NCBI GenBank assembly: GCA_902791035.1
Contig: CADAUA010000005.1
Location: 1-64,000 of the forward strand
Length of the DNA: 64,000 bases
Direction of reading: 5' to 3'
Origin: an uncultured Coriobacteriaceae bacterium
GTDB taxonomy: Bacteria > Actinomycetota > Coriobacteriia > Coriobacteriales > Atopobiaceae
Below are positions 16,945-25,021 of this stretch, piece after piece. The notes beneath the pieces were generated by a model. The model saw only the letters and a list, made by a program, of their open reading frames with translations, did no database searches and had not been told where the DNA came from. The position numbers and the translations under genes are program-made. Positions within the stretch are counted from its first letter, which is position 1. The number at the start of each line of letters is the position of its first letter.

Positions 16945-18465
16945 CTACTCGCCAGTGCCCTCGAAGGTCGCGGCGCGCATGGTCCAGGCGCGGTGCGTGG
17001 CCGGCAGGGTGGACGCGACGTGCAGTAGGTCGATCCTCTCGGGATACCAGCGGGTGGTGAGGGTCTTCTCGCCGCCGTTGACGTAGATCTCCACCACCGA
17101 GGTGTCCACGAGCACGCGCAGGTCGGTCACGCGGCCGGCCGAGAGGTCGGAGACGCGCAGTCGGCGCACGGTGCGGTAGGCGCCGGCGGGGGAGAGGAAG
17201 GCCAGCTCGAGCAGGCCGTCCGAGACCATGAGCTCAAGGTCGCCGTTGAGGAGGATGCGGCCGTCGCCCTGGATGTCGGTGACCTCGAGGTCGCAGGCGC
17301 CGCCCGCGAAGCCGGCCCCGATGGCACCCGTCAGGTCGTACTCGTCGTTCTTGGCGGAGCCCACGGTGCCGGTGGTGCCGTGCAGACCCTCTCCCACGAG
17401 CTCGACGGGCTCGTCACGCAGGACATCGATCTCGGGCACCGGCCACTGACACACCAGACCGGCCTCGTTTAGGCTGAGCACGCGCGGCACGGTGAGGGTG
17501 TGGGTCCACTCGCGGGTGGGGTTGTCGTACTGGGTCTCGATGTCGGGCAGGCCCACCCAGCCCACAAGGAGCGTGCGGCCCTTCTCGTCCTCGAAGCTCT
17601 GCGGGGCGTAGAAGTCGAAGCCATAGTCCCAGGCCACGAAGGTCGAGGCGTCGATGCAGGGATAAGGCCCGTCCGCGTCCATGAGGGCGGGGTCGGCGCC
17701 CAGGGCGTCCACCACGGTGCCCTCCAGCGGGAAGTAGCCGGAGTCGTGCACATTCTGGAAGGCGAAGTCCTGCTTGGACACGCCCTGGGGGCACACGAGC
17801 AGGAACTCACGCCTGTCCAGGCAGATGCGGTTGGGGCACTCCCACATGTAGCCGAAGGTGCCCTCGCCGGTGTTCGTGGCCGAGCCCTCGAGCTTCCAGC
17901 TCAGACCGTCCTCGCCCCCGTAGAGAAGGACGGCGCCGCGGTCACCCTTGGCGCGGGCGCCCAGGAGCATGTGCCAGCGGCCGTCCTGCTCCCAGACCTT
18001 GGGGTCGCGCACGTGGCAGGAGCAGTAGGAGGGGTAGCTCTCGTTGCCCAGGACCAGGCGCTTCTCGCCGTAGTGCTCACCGTCGCTCACCACCAGAATC
18101 TCGTTGGCCAGGCGACCGGAGTAGTCGTAGTCGTGCTTGCCCGGTAGGAGCTGGTTGCCCGTGTAGTAGCACCACATCTGGCCGTCGTGGATGGTGGCCG
18201 AGCCGGAGTAGGAGCCGTTCTTGTCCATGGTGCAGCTGGGCATGATGGGCGAGCCGCACCAGCGCCAGCTCACCAGGTCCTCGCTCTCCCAGTGGCCCCA
18301 GCCGTGGGCGGCGTCGGGCCAGAGCCGGCGGTGCTGGTGGAAGAAGTGATAGGTGCCGTTGAGCTGGCAGAGGCCGTTGGGATCGGTGATGTCGCCAGTC
18401 TGGGTCTGCAGGTGGAACCTCAGACGCCAGTTGTGCTTCTGGTTGAAGGAGTAGTTGAGGGGCAT
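16945..18465 (-). CDS. GH32 enzyme, paralogue 3, with TDPNG in place of NDPNG
   Basis: A 506-residue cytoplasmic GH32 protein; ATG 18465 is preceded by a perfect AAGGAGGT. Sites: GDITDPNG (nucleophile D28), VRDPKVW and MWECPN (acid/base Glu). A C-terminal sandwich ends in VDTSVVEIYVNGG. It is closest to paralogue 2 in this window: both share the HGWGH loop, TNTG-FGYMWECP, GYFPLEG and FDFYA-Q motifs, and both lack the Asn of NDPNG. It is the last gene of the PTS/fructokinase run, 66 bases after fructokinase with a hairpin between. This makes it a good candidate for the hydrolase that acts on the imported phosphorylated disaccharide. Confidence 0.87.
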   Translation of the reverse strand: MPLNYSFNQKHNWRLRFHLQTQTGDITDPNGLCQLNGTYHFFHQHRRLWPDAAHGWGHWESEDLVSWRWCGSPIMPSCTMDKNGSYSGSATIHDGQMWCYYTGNQLLPGKHDYDYSGRLANEILVVSDGEHYGEKRLVLGNESYPSYCSCHVRDPKVWEQDGRWHMLLGARAKGDRGAVLLYGGEDGLSWKLEGSATNTGEGTFGYMWECPNRICLDRREFLLVCPQGVSKQDFAFQNVHDSGYFPLEGTVVDALGADPALMDADGPYPCIDASTFVAWDYGFDFYAPQSFEDEKGRTLLVGWVGLPDIETQYDNPTREWTHTLTVPRVLSLNEAGLVCQWPVPEIDVLRDEPVELVGEGLHGTTGTVGSAKNDEYDLTGAIGAGFAGGACDLEVTDIQGDGRILLNGDLELMVSDGLLELAFLSPAGAYRTVRRLRVSDLSAGRVTDLRVLVDTSVVEIYVNGGEKTLTTRWYPERIDLLHVASTLPATHRAWTMRAATFEGTGE

Positions 18466-18486
18466 GCCGTACCTCCTTAAAGACAA

Positions 18487-18518
18487 GGGCGCACCCGCAT
18501 GATGCAGCGGATGCGCCC
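18487..18518 (-). terminator. Intercistronic hairpin fructokinase-GH32
   Basis: GGGCGCACCCGC and GCGGATGCGCCC form a 12-bp stem with one mismatch between fructokinase and GH32 paralogue 3. On the minus strand it is followed by TTGTCTTT, so it may be a partial terminator lowering expression of the last gene. Confidence 0.5.
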
Positions 18519-18531
18519 CGTGCGTCTGGGC

Positions 18532-19485
18532 TTACTGGGCCAGGACGGCCTCGACCTCGGGCAGGGTGGGCATGGCGGGGATGGCACCGCGCTTGCGCAC
18601 GCAGAGGGACGCTACGGCGTTGCCAAAGCGTGCGAAGCTCCTAGCATCCTCGAGCGTGACCTCCTCGGGGGCCTTCTTGGAGTCCAGGAAGGCGGCCAGG
18701 AAGCCGCCCCAGAAGGAGTCGCCGGCACCGGTGGTGTCCACGGCCTCCACGCGGAAGGAGGGCACCACGACCGAGCCGTCCTTGGTGGCCACGAGGGCAC
18801 CCTCGGCGTCGAGCGTTACGCACACGACCTTGGCACCCTCGTTGATGAGCACCTCAGCGGCCACGCCGGGGTCGGTCTCGCCCGTCATGAGGGCGCACTC
18901 CTCGCCGGAGATCTTGATGAGGTCCATGTACTTGATGATGGAGCGCATCTGCACCCCGGCCTCCTCGGGGCCGTTCCAGAGGCTGGCGCGGTAGTTGGGG
19001 TCGTAGGACATGACGCAGCCGGCCACCTTGGCCACCTTGAGGGCGGCGATGGTGGCGGAGCGGGCGGGCTCGTTGGTGAGGGAGAGGGAGCCCACGTGGA
19101 AGACCTTGCTCTGGGAGATGATGTCCTCGCGCAGCTCGGAGGTGCGCAGTTGGGTGTCGGCGCCGGGCTTGCGGGCGAAGGAGAAGGTCCTCTCGCCGTC
19201 GGGGGAGAGGGCCACGAAGGCCAGGGTGGTGAAGTAATCGGGGTCGGAGATGAGGCCGTCGGTGTTTATGGCGTTGGCCTCGAGGGTGGCGCGGAGGAAG
19301 TCGCCGTGCATGTCCTGGCCCACCTTGCCGATGAAGGCGGTGGAGAGGCCCAGGCGCTCCAGGGCCACGAGGACGTTTGCGGGGGCGCCGCCGGGGTTGC
19401 GCTCGAAGAGCTTCTGGCCGGATGCGGACGTGCCTGCGTCGGTGAAGTCGATGAGAAGCTCGCCAAGGGCGGTAACGTGGAACAT
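18532..19485 (-). CDS. scrK: Fructokinase (PfkB family)
   Basis: A 317-residue ribokinase/PfkB kinase; start ATG 19485 (MFHVTALGELLIDF) with GGAGCAAGG upstream. The substrate-side motif GGAPANVLVALERLG is near residues 35-49 and the ATP/anion-hole motif TTGAGDSFWGGF near 250. It would phosphorylate the fructose released by the GH32 enzymes or sucrose phosphorylase to fructose-6-phosphate. It sits between the PTS genes and GH32 paralogue 3 on the same strand. A strong terminator upstream (19614-19639) suggests partial uncoupling from the PTS genes or a separate promoter. Confidence 0.88.
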   Translation of the reverse strand: MFHVTALGELLIDFTDAGTSASGQKLFERNPGGAPANVLVALERLGLSTAFIGKVGQDMHGDFLRATLEANAINTDGLISDPDYFTTLAFVALSPDGERTFSFARKPGADTQLRTSELREDIISQSKVFHVGSLSLTNEPARSATIAALKVAKVAGCVMSYDPNYRASLWNGPEEAGVQMRSIIKYMDLIKISGEECALMTGETDPGVAAEVLINEGAKVVCVTLDAEGALVATKDGSVVVPSFRVEAVDTTGAGDSFWGGFLAAFLDSKKAPEEVTLEDARSFARFGNAVASLCVRKRGAIPAMPTLPEVEAVLAQ

Positions 19486-19507
19486 GCCTTGCTCCAATCT
19501 GGTCGGT

Positions 19508-19570
19508 GGGCACCAAGGGGTGCTCCCTTTGTGCCCGGTGGCGGGCTGCAGGGGAGTGTCCCTGGTGCCC
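19508..19570. repeat. GGGCACCAAGGGG palindrome pair
   Basis: A GGGCACCAAGGGG-TGCT-CCCTTTGTGCCC hairpin (19508-19536) is followed by the variant half CAGGGGAGTGTCCCTGGTGCCC (19549-19570). These are members of the dispersed palindrome family, placed upstream of fructokinase. Confidence 0.6.
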
Positions 19571-19613
19571 ATCCCGGTTGGCCGGGTGCTCGCCCGGCGC
19601 TGCCATTCGAAAA

Positions 19614-19639
19614 GGGGGACGGCCGTGCGGTCGTCCCCC
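19614..19639 (-). terminator. Terminator after the PTS EIIA gene
   Basis: GGGGGACGGCC and GGTCGTCCCCC form a strong stem with a 4-base loop, followed on the minus strand by TTTTC. It would end, or attenuate, transcription from the PTS genes before fructokinase. Confidence 0.65.
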
Positions 19640-19671
19640 TGGGTTCCTAGCCTGTGTGGGCGGCCTTCACG

Positions 19672-20076
19672 CTACGCGAGATCGATGAAGGGGTCGCCGG
19701 CCTTGACGGCGCCGTCGTGACCGGTCACGGAGGCGTACTCGTCGGTGTTGGTCACCACGACCATGGTGGTGGTCTTCTTGCCGGCTGCGACCACGGCGTC
19801 CAGGTCGACCTCCATGATCAGGTCGCCCTTCTTGACGGTCTGGCCGACCTTGACGTGCGGGGTGAAGGGCTTGCCGGCCAGCTCCACGGTGTCGATGCCG
19901 ATGTGGATGAGGATCTCGGCGCCGGCGTTGGAGAGAAGGCCGATGGCGTGGCCGGTCTCGGCCAGGACGGTCACGGAGCCGTCCACGGGCGAGAAGACCT
20001 TGCCCTCGGTGGGCTCGATGGCCTCGCCCTTGCCCATGGCCTCGGAGGCGAACACGGGGTCGGACACGGAGGTCAT
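19672..20076 (-). CDS. PTS glucose-type EIIA component
   Basis: A 134-residue cytoplasmic phosphocarrier of the Crr/EIIA-Glc fold; start ATG 20076. The motifs are PTEGKVFSPVDGSV, SNAGAEILIHIGIDTVEL (with the phosphorylated His) and VKVGQTVKKGDLIMEVD. It passes phosphate from HPr to the EIIB domain encoded just upstream. Its ATG overlaps the EIIBC stop as ATGA. The EIIBC protein ends in an Ala/Pro-rich stretch like the linkers that join IIBC and IIA in fused transporters, so this is probably a formerly fused or translationally coupled partner. Confidence 0.87.
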   Translation of the reverse strand: MTSVSDPVFASEAMGKGEAIEPTEGKVFSPVDGSVTVLAETGHAIGLLSNAGAEILIHIGIDTVELAGKPFTPHVKVGQTVKKGDLIMEVDLDAVVAAGKKTTTMVVVTNTDEYASVTGHDGAVKAGDPFIDLA

Positions 20077-21548
20077 GGCCACGCTGCGGGAGCGGCGGGG
20101 GCGGCGGGAGCCGGGGCAGGGGCCTCGACGGCGGGTGCGGGCTCGGCAGCCTTCTTGGCGGGGGTGTCATCGGAGTAGATGGTCATGGTGATGCCGAAGG
20201 CAACGCCAAAGGCCACGGCGAACATCACGATGTACTGGAGGGGCTGGGTGATGCAGAGCAGGATGCCAAAGATGCCGGTGACGCCGGTGCCGGAAGCGGC
20301 CAGCTGGGTGAGGAAGCAGACGAAGGCGCCGCAGGCGGAGCCGATCATGCCAGCCACGAAGGGCTTCATCTTGGGCAGGTTGACGCCGAAGATTGCGGGC
20401 TCGGTGATGCCCAGCAGGCAGGAGATGCCGGAGGGCACGGCCAGGGACTTGGTCTTGTCGGACTTGGTCTTGAGCGCGACGGCCAGGCAGGCACCGCCCT
20501 GGGCGATGTTTGCGGCAGAGGCGATGGGCAGCCAGTAGGTCACGCCAAGGTTGGCCAGCATGGACACGTCGATGGCGGTGTACATCTGGTGCAGGCCGGT
20601 GACGACGGAGGGCGAGTAGATGAGGCCGATGATGATGTAGCCAATGCCCAGAGGCACGGAGAGCAGGAACTGGAGCAGGCCCAGGATGGCGTTCTCGAGC
20701 CACACGAAGATGGGGCCGATGAAGAGGATGGTGATGTAGGCTGCGCCGGAGACAGAAAGCAGCGGCGTCACAAAGAGGTCGAACATGTCGGGCACGGCCT
20801 TGTGGAGGCGCTTCTCAAAGAAGCAGAGGATCCACACGCCCACGATGATGGGGATGACGTGGCCCTGGTAACCCACCCAGTCGATGGAGTAGATGCCGGG
20901 GATCACGTCGAAGGTGATCATGGTGCCGTCGGCGATGGCCGTGGAGGCGTTATAGGCGTTGATGAAGTCGGAGCTGATGAGCAGGGCGCCCAGGGAGGCA
21001 CCCAGGTAGGGGTTGCCACCAAAGACGGTGGCCGCCGAGAAGCCCAGGAGGATCTGGAGGTTGGCCAGGGCGCAGGCGTTGATGAGGCCGGCGATCTTCC
21101 AGTAAACGTTGGAGGTGAGGTCGGCGTCGGGGAACATGACGGGGATGGCGCCCATGATGCCCATGAGCATACCGGAGGCCACGATGGCCGGGATGATGGG
21201 CACGAAGACGTCGGAGAGGACCTTGATGGCCGCCATGAACTTGTTCTGGTTCTGGGCGGCGGCCTCCTTGGCCTCCTCCTTGGTGGCGGCGGTGATGTTG
21301 CCCTGGGCGATGAACTCGTCGTAGACCTTGTTTACGGTGCCGGTGCCATAGATGACCTGCAGCTGGCCGGAGGCCTGGAAGTTGCCCTTGGCACCAACGG
21401 CGTTCTCGAGCTTGTCCTTGTCCACCTTGGAGTCGTCGGCGATTACGAGGCGCATGCGCGTGGCGCAGTGCGCGGCGGAGACGATGTTGCTCGACCCGCC
21501 TACGGCGTCCAGCAGTTCCTTGGCTGCCTGCTTGGCATCCAATGCCAT
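20073..21548 (-). CDS. scrA: PTS sucrose-type EIIBC permease
   Basis: A 491-residue membrane transporter; ATG 21548 follows GGAGGG. The EIIB domain (1-90) has the phosphorylated Cys in AAHCATRMRL. The EIIC domain from about residue 105 has around ten membrane helices and motifs of the sucrose/trehalose group (PIIPAIVASG, GLHQMYTAID, GITEPAIFGVNL). It brings in sucrose as sucrose-6-phosphate. The last 25 residues are Ala/Pro-rich (EAPAPAPAAPAAP), a typical interdomain linker, and the stop overlaps the EIIA start. Together with fructokinase, GH32 and the adjacent LacI regulator this forms a classic sucrose PTS locus. Sucrose is inferred from that context. Confidence 0.85.
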   Translation of the reverse strand: MALDAKQAAKELLDAVGGSSNIVSAAHCATRMRLVIADDSKVDKDKLENAVGAKGNFQASGQLQVIYGTGTVNKVYDEFIAQGNITAATKEEAKEAAAQNQNKFMAAIKVLSDVFVPIIPAIVASGMLMGIMGAIPVMFPDADLTSNVYWKIAGLINACALANLQILLGFSAATVFGGNPYLGASLGALLISSDFINAYNASTAIADGTMITFDVIPGIYSIDWVGYQGHVIPIIVGVWILCFFEKRLHKAVPDMFDLFVTPLLSVSGAAYITILFIGPIFVWLENAILGLLQFLLSVPLGIGYIIIGLIYSPSVVTGLHQMYTAIDVSMLANLGVTYWLPIASAANIAQGGACLAVALKTKSDKTKSLAVPSGISCLLGITEPAIFGVNLPKMKPFVAGMIGSACGAFVCFLTQLAASGTGVTGIFGILLCITQPLQYIVMFAVAFGVAFGITMTIYSDDTPAKKAAEPAPAVEAPAPAPAAPAAPAAWP

Positions 21549-21648
21549 AGGGCCCTCCTTCTTCCTTCGTGTGTGACTGCCCTCAGAACGAGCCACCAGT
21601 TGCCTGCCCTTGTCCCCCGACCGGGCGGGGCGCGGGGCCAAACCTGTG

Positions 21649-21662
21649 TGAAACCGTTCTCA
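21649..21662 (-). promoter_or_regulatory. LacI/CcpA-like operator, site 3, upstream of the PTS operon
   Basis: TGAAACCGTTCTCA (minus-strand reading TGAGAACGGTTTCA) fits TGnAAnCGnnnnCA exactly. It lies about 100 bases upstream of EIIBC, in the gap between that gene and the LacI gene. It shares GTGTG, the CGTTCTC half and a following CATA with sites 1 and 2. Confidence 0.65.
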
Positions 21663-21818
21663 TATACATCTATTGAACATCGACGGGGCGAGGAATGTAA
21701 ATCCCGTGAAGAGCTGAATGCACGAACGGCATAAAAACAAGCGCGAGTGGCAGTGGTTGAGATCTGGGCGGCGAGGAATTCGTCGGAACCTCCCCAAGCT
21801 GGCCGCGGCGTTAGCCGC

Positions 21819-22796
21819 CTACCGCGTGGAGTTGCGGGCGTAGAGCTCGTAGGTCATGCAGACCTGCTGGGCACTGTCCTGCACCTTGCCCAGGCCGTCG
21901 AGCAGCATGCGGGCCGCCTCGGCGCCGCTGGACTTGTAGTGGTGGTTCACGGTGGTGAGGGTGGGGCTTACCACCTTGGCTAGGTCGGAGTCGCCCAGGC
22001 CCGTGACCTGCACGTCCTCGGGAATGCGGTGGCCGTACTCACGCAGGCAGACCACGGCACCCGCGGCTATGCGGTCTGTGGCGCAAACGATGGTGTCGAC
22101 GTCTGGGTGGTCCTCGAGCAGGCGCTCACAAGCTAGGTAGCCGGATTCTATGGAGAAGTCCGCCTGCTCCTCTGCCAGAGGCTCTATGCCGCGCTCCTGG
22201 CAGTCAGCCAGAAAGCCCTGGTGGCTGGCGTGTCCTGCCGCTGCTTCCTCGTCGGTCACCCCGATGAAGGCCGGCCGCTCACCGCTGCGGAGGGCAAGCA
22301 GCGTGATGTCGCGCTCGGCGTGGTAGTCGTCGTAAAAGACGCACCTGTGGCCCTCGAGCCTCTGGCCCAGGATCACATAGGGCACGGTCAGGCTCTCTAG
22401 GGCTGCGATGTGCTTGTGGGTCAGCATGGTGGCGGAGAGGATGATGCCGTCAACGGACCCGGTGCGTGAGAAGAGCCTGAGGTAGTCAACCTCGGTCTTG
22501 GCAACGTTCGACGTGTTTGCCAGGAGGATCTGGTAGCCGGCCCCATTGAGCACCTCGCTCAGCCCGGCCACCGTGCGGGCGATTGACGCCGAGTTTATCT
22601 TTGGAATGATGACGCCCACCACGTCGGTCTTGCCGGTGCGCAGGGTCTGCGCCTGTCGGGAGGGCACGTAGCCCGTTTGGCGGATGACCTCGGCGATGCG
22701 CTCGGCCTTCTCCTCCGAAACATAGCCGTCGTTGAGGTAGCGCGAGACGGTGGCTCGCGAGACCCCGGCCATGGTGGCAATCGTGTTTATGTCCAT
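21819..22796 (-). CDS. scrR: LacI-family sucrose operon regulator
   Basis: A 325-residue LacI/GalR repressor; ATG 22796 follows GGGAGGGG. The N-terminal HTH is INTIATMAGVSRATVSRYLN, with hinge YVPSRQAQTLRTG, then the periplasmic-binding-like effector domain (DVVGVIIPKINS, VDGIILSAT, VCATDRIAAGAV, VTGLGDSDLAKVVSPTLTTV). It lies next to the sucrose PTS operon and upstream of a divergent GH32 gene. It is therefore the likely reader of the TGnAAnCGTTC operators at 8780, 12800 and 21649, which would link dispersed GH32 genes in one regulon. The effector is probably a sucrose-derived sugar or sugar phosphate, but this is not visible in the sequence. Confidence 0.85.
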   Translation of the reverse strand: MDINTIATMAGVSRATVSRYLNDGYVSEEKAERIAEVIRQTGYVPSRQAQTLRTGKTDVVGVIIPKINSASIARTVAGLSEVLNGAGYQILLANTSNVAKTEVDYLRLFSRTGSVDGIILSATMLTHKHIAALESLTVPYVILGQRLEGHRCVFYDDYHAERDITLLALRSGERPAFIGVTDEEAAAGHASHQGFLADCQERGIEPLAEEQADFSIESGYLACERLLEDHPDVDTIVCATDRIAAGAVVCLREYGHRIPEDVQVTGLGDSDLAKVVSPTLTTVNHHYKSSGAEAARMLLDGLGKVQDSAQQVCMTYELYARNSTR

Positions 22797-22948
22797 CGGA
22801 CGCCCCTCCCGTGGTCCGTGGAGAATGTCCGCTGGCACCAGGAAGGATGCTATGCGGGGTAGCCGTGTTATAAGCTTACGCTGATGGCGCGTGAGCCATG
22901 GCGTGCAAGCCCCGGACGAGTCAAATTGACCAACAGAAGGAGCATATC

Positions 22949-24391
22949 ATGACGACCGCCCTTACCAAGGACCTTGACCACCTGCGTGCACTGGTGGAGA
23001 ACCAGGCGGATCCCGGCAGGTACGCGCAGCGCTTCCACCTGATGCCGCCCGTGGGCTGGCTCAACGACCCCAACGGCCTCTGCCAGTTCAAGGGCACCTA
23101 CCATGCCTTCTTCCAGTACTCGCCCTTCGACGCCGAGGGTGGCGTCAAGATGTGGGGCCACTCGGAGAGCCGGGACATGGTGGCTTGGGACTACGTTGGC
23201 ACGCCGCTCTACCCCGACCAGCCCTTCGACGTGTCGGGCGTGTACTCGGGCTGTGCCTACGTGGAGGACGACGTGATGAACGTCTTCTACACCGGCAACG
23301 TCAAGCGCCTGGAGTCTGACGACTACGACTACGTGAACGAGGGGCGCGAGGCAAACACCATCCGCACCACCAGCACCGACGGGCGCACCTTCGAGCGCCG
23401 CCACGTGGTGCTGGACAACAAGGACTACCCGGCCGACGACACAGAGCACGTGCGCGATCCCAAGGTCTGGCGCGAGGGCGACAAGTACTACATGGTGCAG
23501 GGCGCCCGGCGCGAGGACGACCACGGCGAGGTGCTCGTGTTCGCCTCGCCCGACATGGAGAAGTGGGAGCTCGTGAACCGCATTACCACCGAGTACCCCT
23601 TTGGCTACATGTGGGAGTGCCCGGACTACTTCGAGGTGCCCGACCTCATGCTGGAGGGGGAGACGGCCAAGGTGCTCTCGGTCTCCCCGCAGGGGCTCGA
23701 GGGCGGTGACTGGGACCGCAGGAACGTCTACCAGTCCGGCTACTTCGTGCTGCGGGGCGACGTGCGCCGCAAGTACCGCCTGCAGCCCTTCGCCCTGTGG
23801 GACGCGGGCTTCGACTTCTACGCGCCGCAGACCTTCCAGGCCCAGGATGGCCGCCGCATCCTCATCGGCTGGATGGGCATGCCCGACGAGAAGACCTACG
23901 TGAACCCCACGGTGGAGGACGGCTGGCAGCACTGCTTCACCCTGCCGCGCGAGGTGACGGTGCGCTACGGGCGCGTGTGCCAGTGGCCCGTGCGCGAGCT
24001 GGAGCGCTACCGGACGAACCTGCGCGAGGGCAAGGGCGAGCTGGTGGCGCGTGACGCGCCCGCCTTCGACCTGGTGCTGGACGGCTTCCCCGAGCATCTA
24101 AACTTCGCCTACGTCAAGCTGGCGGGGCAGCTGGCCATCACCTGGGGCAGCGGCGTGCTCGAGCTGCGCTTCCTGGACGAGTCCAAGGACGGCGTGGGTG
24201 CCGGGCGACGGGTACGCTACGAGCACCTGAACGGTCTGCGCAACGTCCGCATCGTGGGCGACGCGTCATCGGTGGAGGTCTTCGTGAACGACGGCGAGCT
24301 GACCTTCTCCACGCGCTACTACCCCCAGGAGTACGGGGTGACGGTGGACGCGCCGGGGGCGCACGTGCGCATGTGGGACCTCGTGCGATAG
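22949..24391 (+). CDS. scrB: GH32 sucrose-6-phosphate hydrolase, paralogue 4 (canonical)
   Basis: A 480-residue cytoplasmic GH32; ATG 22949 follows AGAAGGAG. The motifs are textbook: VGWLNDPNG (N39, nucleophile D40), VRDPKVW, and YMWECPDYF with the acid/base Glu. The FDFYAPQTFQ and IGWMGMP segments and the C-terminal sandwich are complete. It is divergent from the LacI regulator with a gap of about 150 bases. Unlike paralogues 1 and 2 I could not find the TGnAAnCGTTC operator before it; the AT-rich TTATAAGCTTACGC may hold the promoter. By motif conservation this is the best scrB candidate of the four, though paralogue 3 is physically in the PTS operon. Confidence 0.87.
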   Translation: MTTALTKDLDHLRALVENQADPGRYAQRFHLMPPVGWLNDPNGLCQFKGTYHAFFQYSPFDAEGGVKMWGHSESRDMVAWDYVGTPLYPDQPFDVSGVYSGCAYVEDDVMNVFYTGNVKRLESDDYDYVNEGREANTIRTTSTDGRTFERRHVVLDNKDYPADDTEHVRDPKVWREGDKYYMVQGARREDDHGEVLVFASPDMEKWELVNRITTEYPFGYMWECPDYFEVPDLMLEGETAKVLSVSPQGLEGGDWDRRNVYQSGYFVLRGDVRRKYRLQPFALWDAGFDFYAPQTFQAQDGRRILIGWMGMPDEKTYVNPTVEDGWQHCFTLPREVTVRYGRVCQWPVRELERYRTNLREGKGELVARDAPAFDLVLDGFPEHLNFAYVKLAGQLAITWGSGVLELRFLDESKDGVGAGRRVRYEHLNGLRNVRIVGDASSVEVFVNDGELTFSTRYYPQEYGVTVDAPGAHVRMWDLVR

Positions 24392-24408
24392 CGGGCGCCT
24401 GCGAGAGT

Positions 24409-24437
24409 GGGCACCAGGGGGGTACCCCCTGGTGCCC
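24409..24437. terminator. GGGCACCAGGGGG-GTACCCCC palindrome
   Basis: A 29-base near-perfect palindrome (GGGCACCAGGGGG paired with CCCCCTGGTGCCC) 17 bases after the GH32 stop. It is a probable terminator and a member of the dispersed family. Confidence 0.6.
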
Positions 24438-24454
24438 TTGGTGCCGACCCGCGG

Positions 24455-24578
24455 GAAATAACGGACAGATGTTTTCCGGGCCCTTGTTACCTGTAACACG
24501 GACAGCGCGTCTACCTGCGTATATACAAAATGGAACCGTCTATTATTGCAGAAGTGATGCAAATATGTCCGTTATTTC
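24455..24578. repeat. Palindromic element C with GCAGGTAGA core (reverse orientation)
   Basis: Perfect 13-bp arms GAAATAACGGACA (24455-24467) and TGTCCGTTATTTC (24566-24578) share AACGGACAGATGTT with element A. The core, read on the minus strand, is TATATACGCAGGTAGA. The right arm contains the stop codon of the PIN toxin gene. Confidence 0.6.
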
Positions 24579-25021
24579 GGATGGCCTGCCGGCATGCCCT
24601 GCGCGTCGAGGCCGAGCTGGGCCACGAGCTCATGGGGTGTGATGACAGGTGTACGCCCCTTGCGGTAGTCACGGACATTGCGGGTTACGATGGCGTCGGC
24701 ACCGATTGCGCGGGCGGTCTCGTCCATCACGGCATCCTCGTAGTCGCCAATCTGCGAGAAGCACGCCTGCAAGCAGGCATTTGCGGTGGTATCCACAACG
24801 GTGAGCACCTCGAAGAGACTCTGCAGGGCCTTGAGGCAAGGCTCGTTCTGGTGGTAGTAGCCATGCATCACATAGAAGATGTCCGTTAAGGACTTGGCCG
24901 TGATTCGACCGTCGATGCTTGCGCTTGCCGATGCGAGGAGGACGCGCTTGGAGTCCTCGAGGAAGGGCTCACGGGCCTGCAGGACGTCGATGATGACGCA
25001 GGTGTCTACAAGTGCAATCAA
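24572..25021 (-). CDS. PIN-domain ribonuclease toxin (VapC-like)
   Basis: A 149-residue PIN protein. It starts with TTG 25021 (IALVDTCVIIDVLQ), whose bases overlap the antitoxin TGA as TTGA, so translation is coupled. The acidic residues of the PIN site are visible: D near residue 6, D near 42-47 (KSLTDIFYV), and DYEDAVMDETARAIGADAIVTRN toward the C-terminus. VapC-type toxins cleave RNA, often tRNA, and are restrained by the partner antitoxin. The 3' end lies within an arm of a palindromic element. Confidence 0.85.
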   Translation of the reverse strand: MIALVDTCVIIDVLQAREPFLEDSKRVLLASASASIDGRITAKSLTDIFYVMHGYYHQNEPCLKALQSLFEVLTVVDTTANACLQACFSQIGDYEDAVMDETARAIGADAIVTRNVRDYRKGRTPVITPHELVAQLGLDAQGMPAGHPK

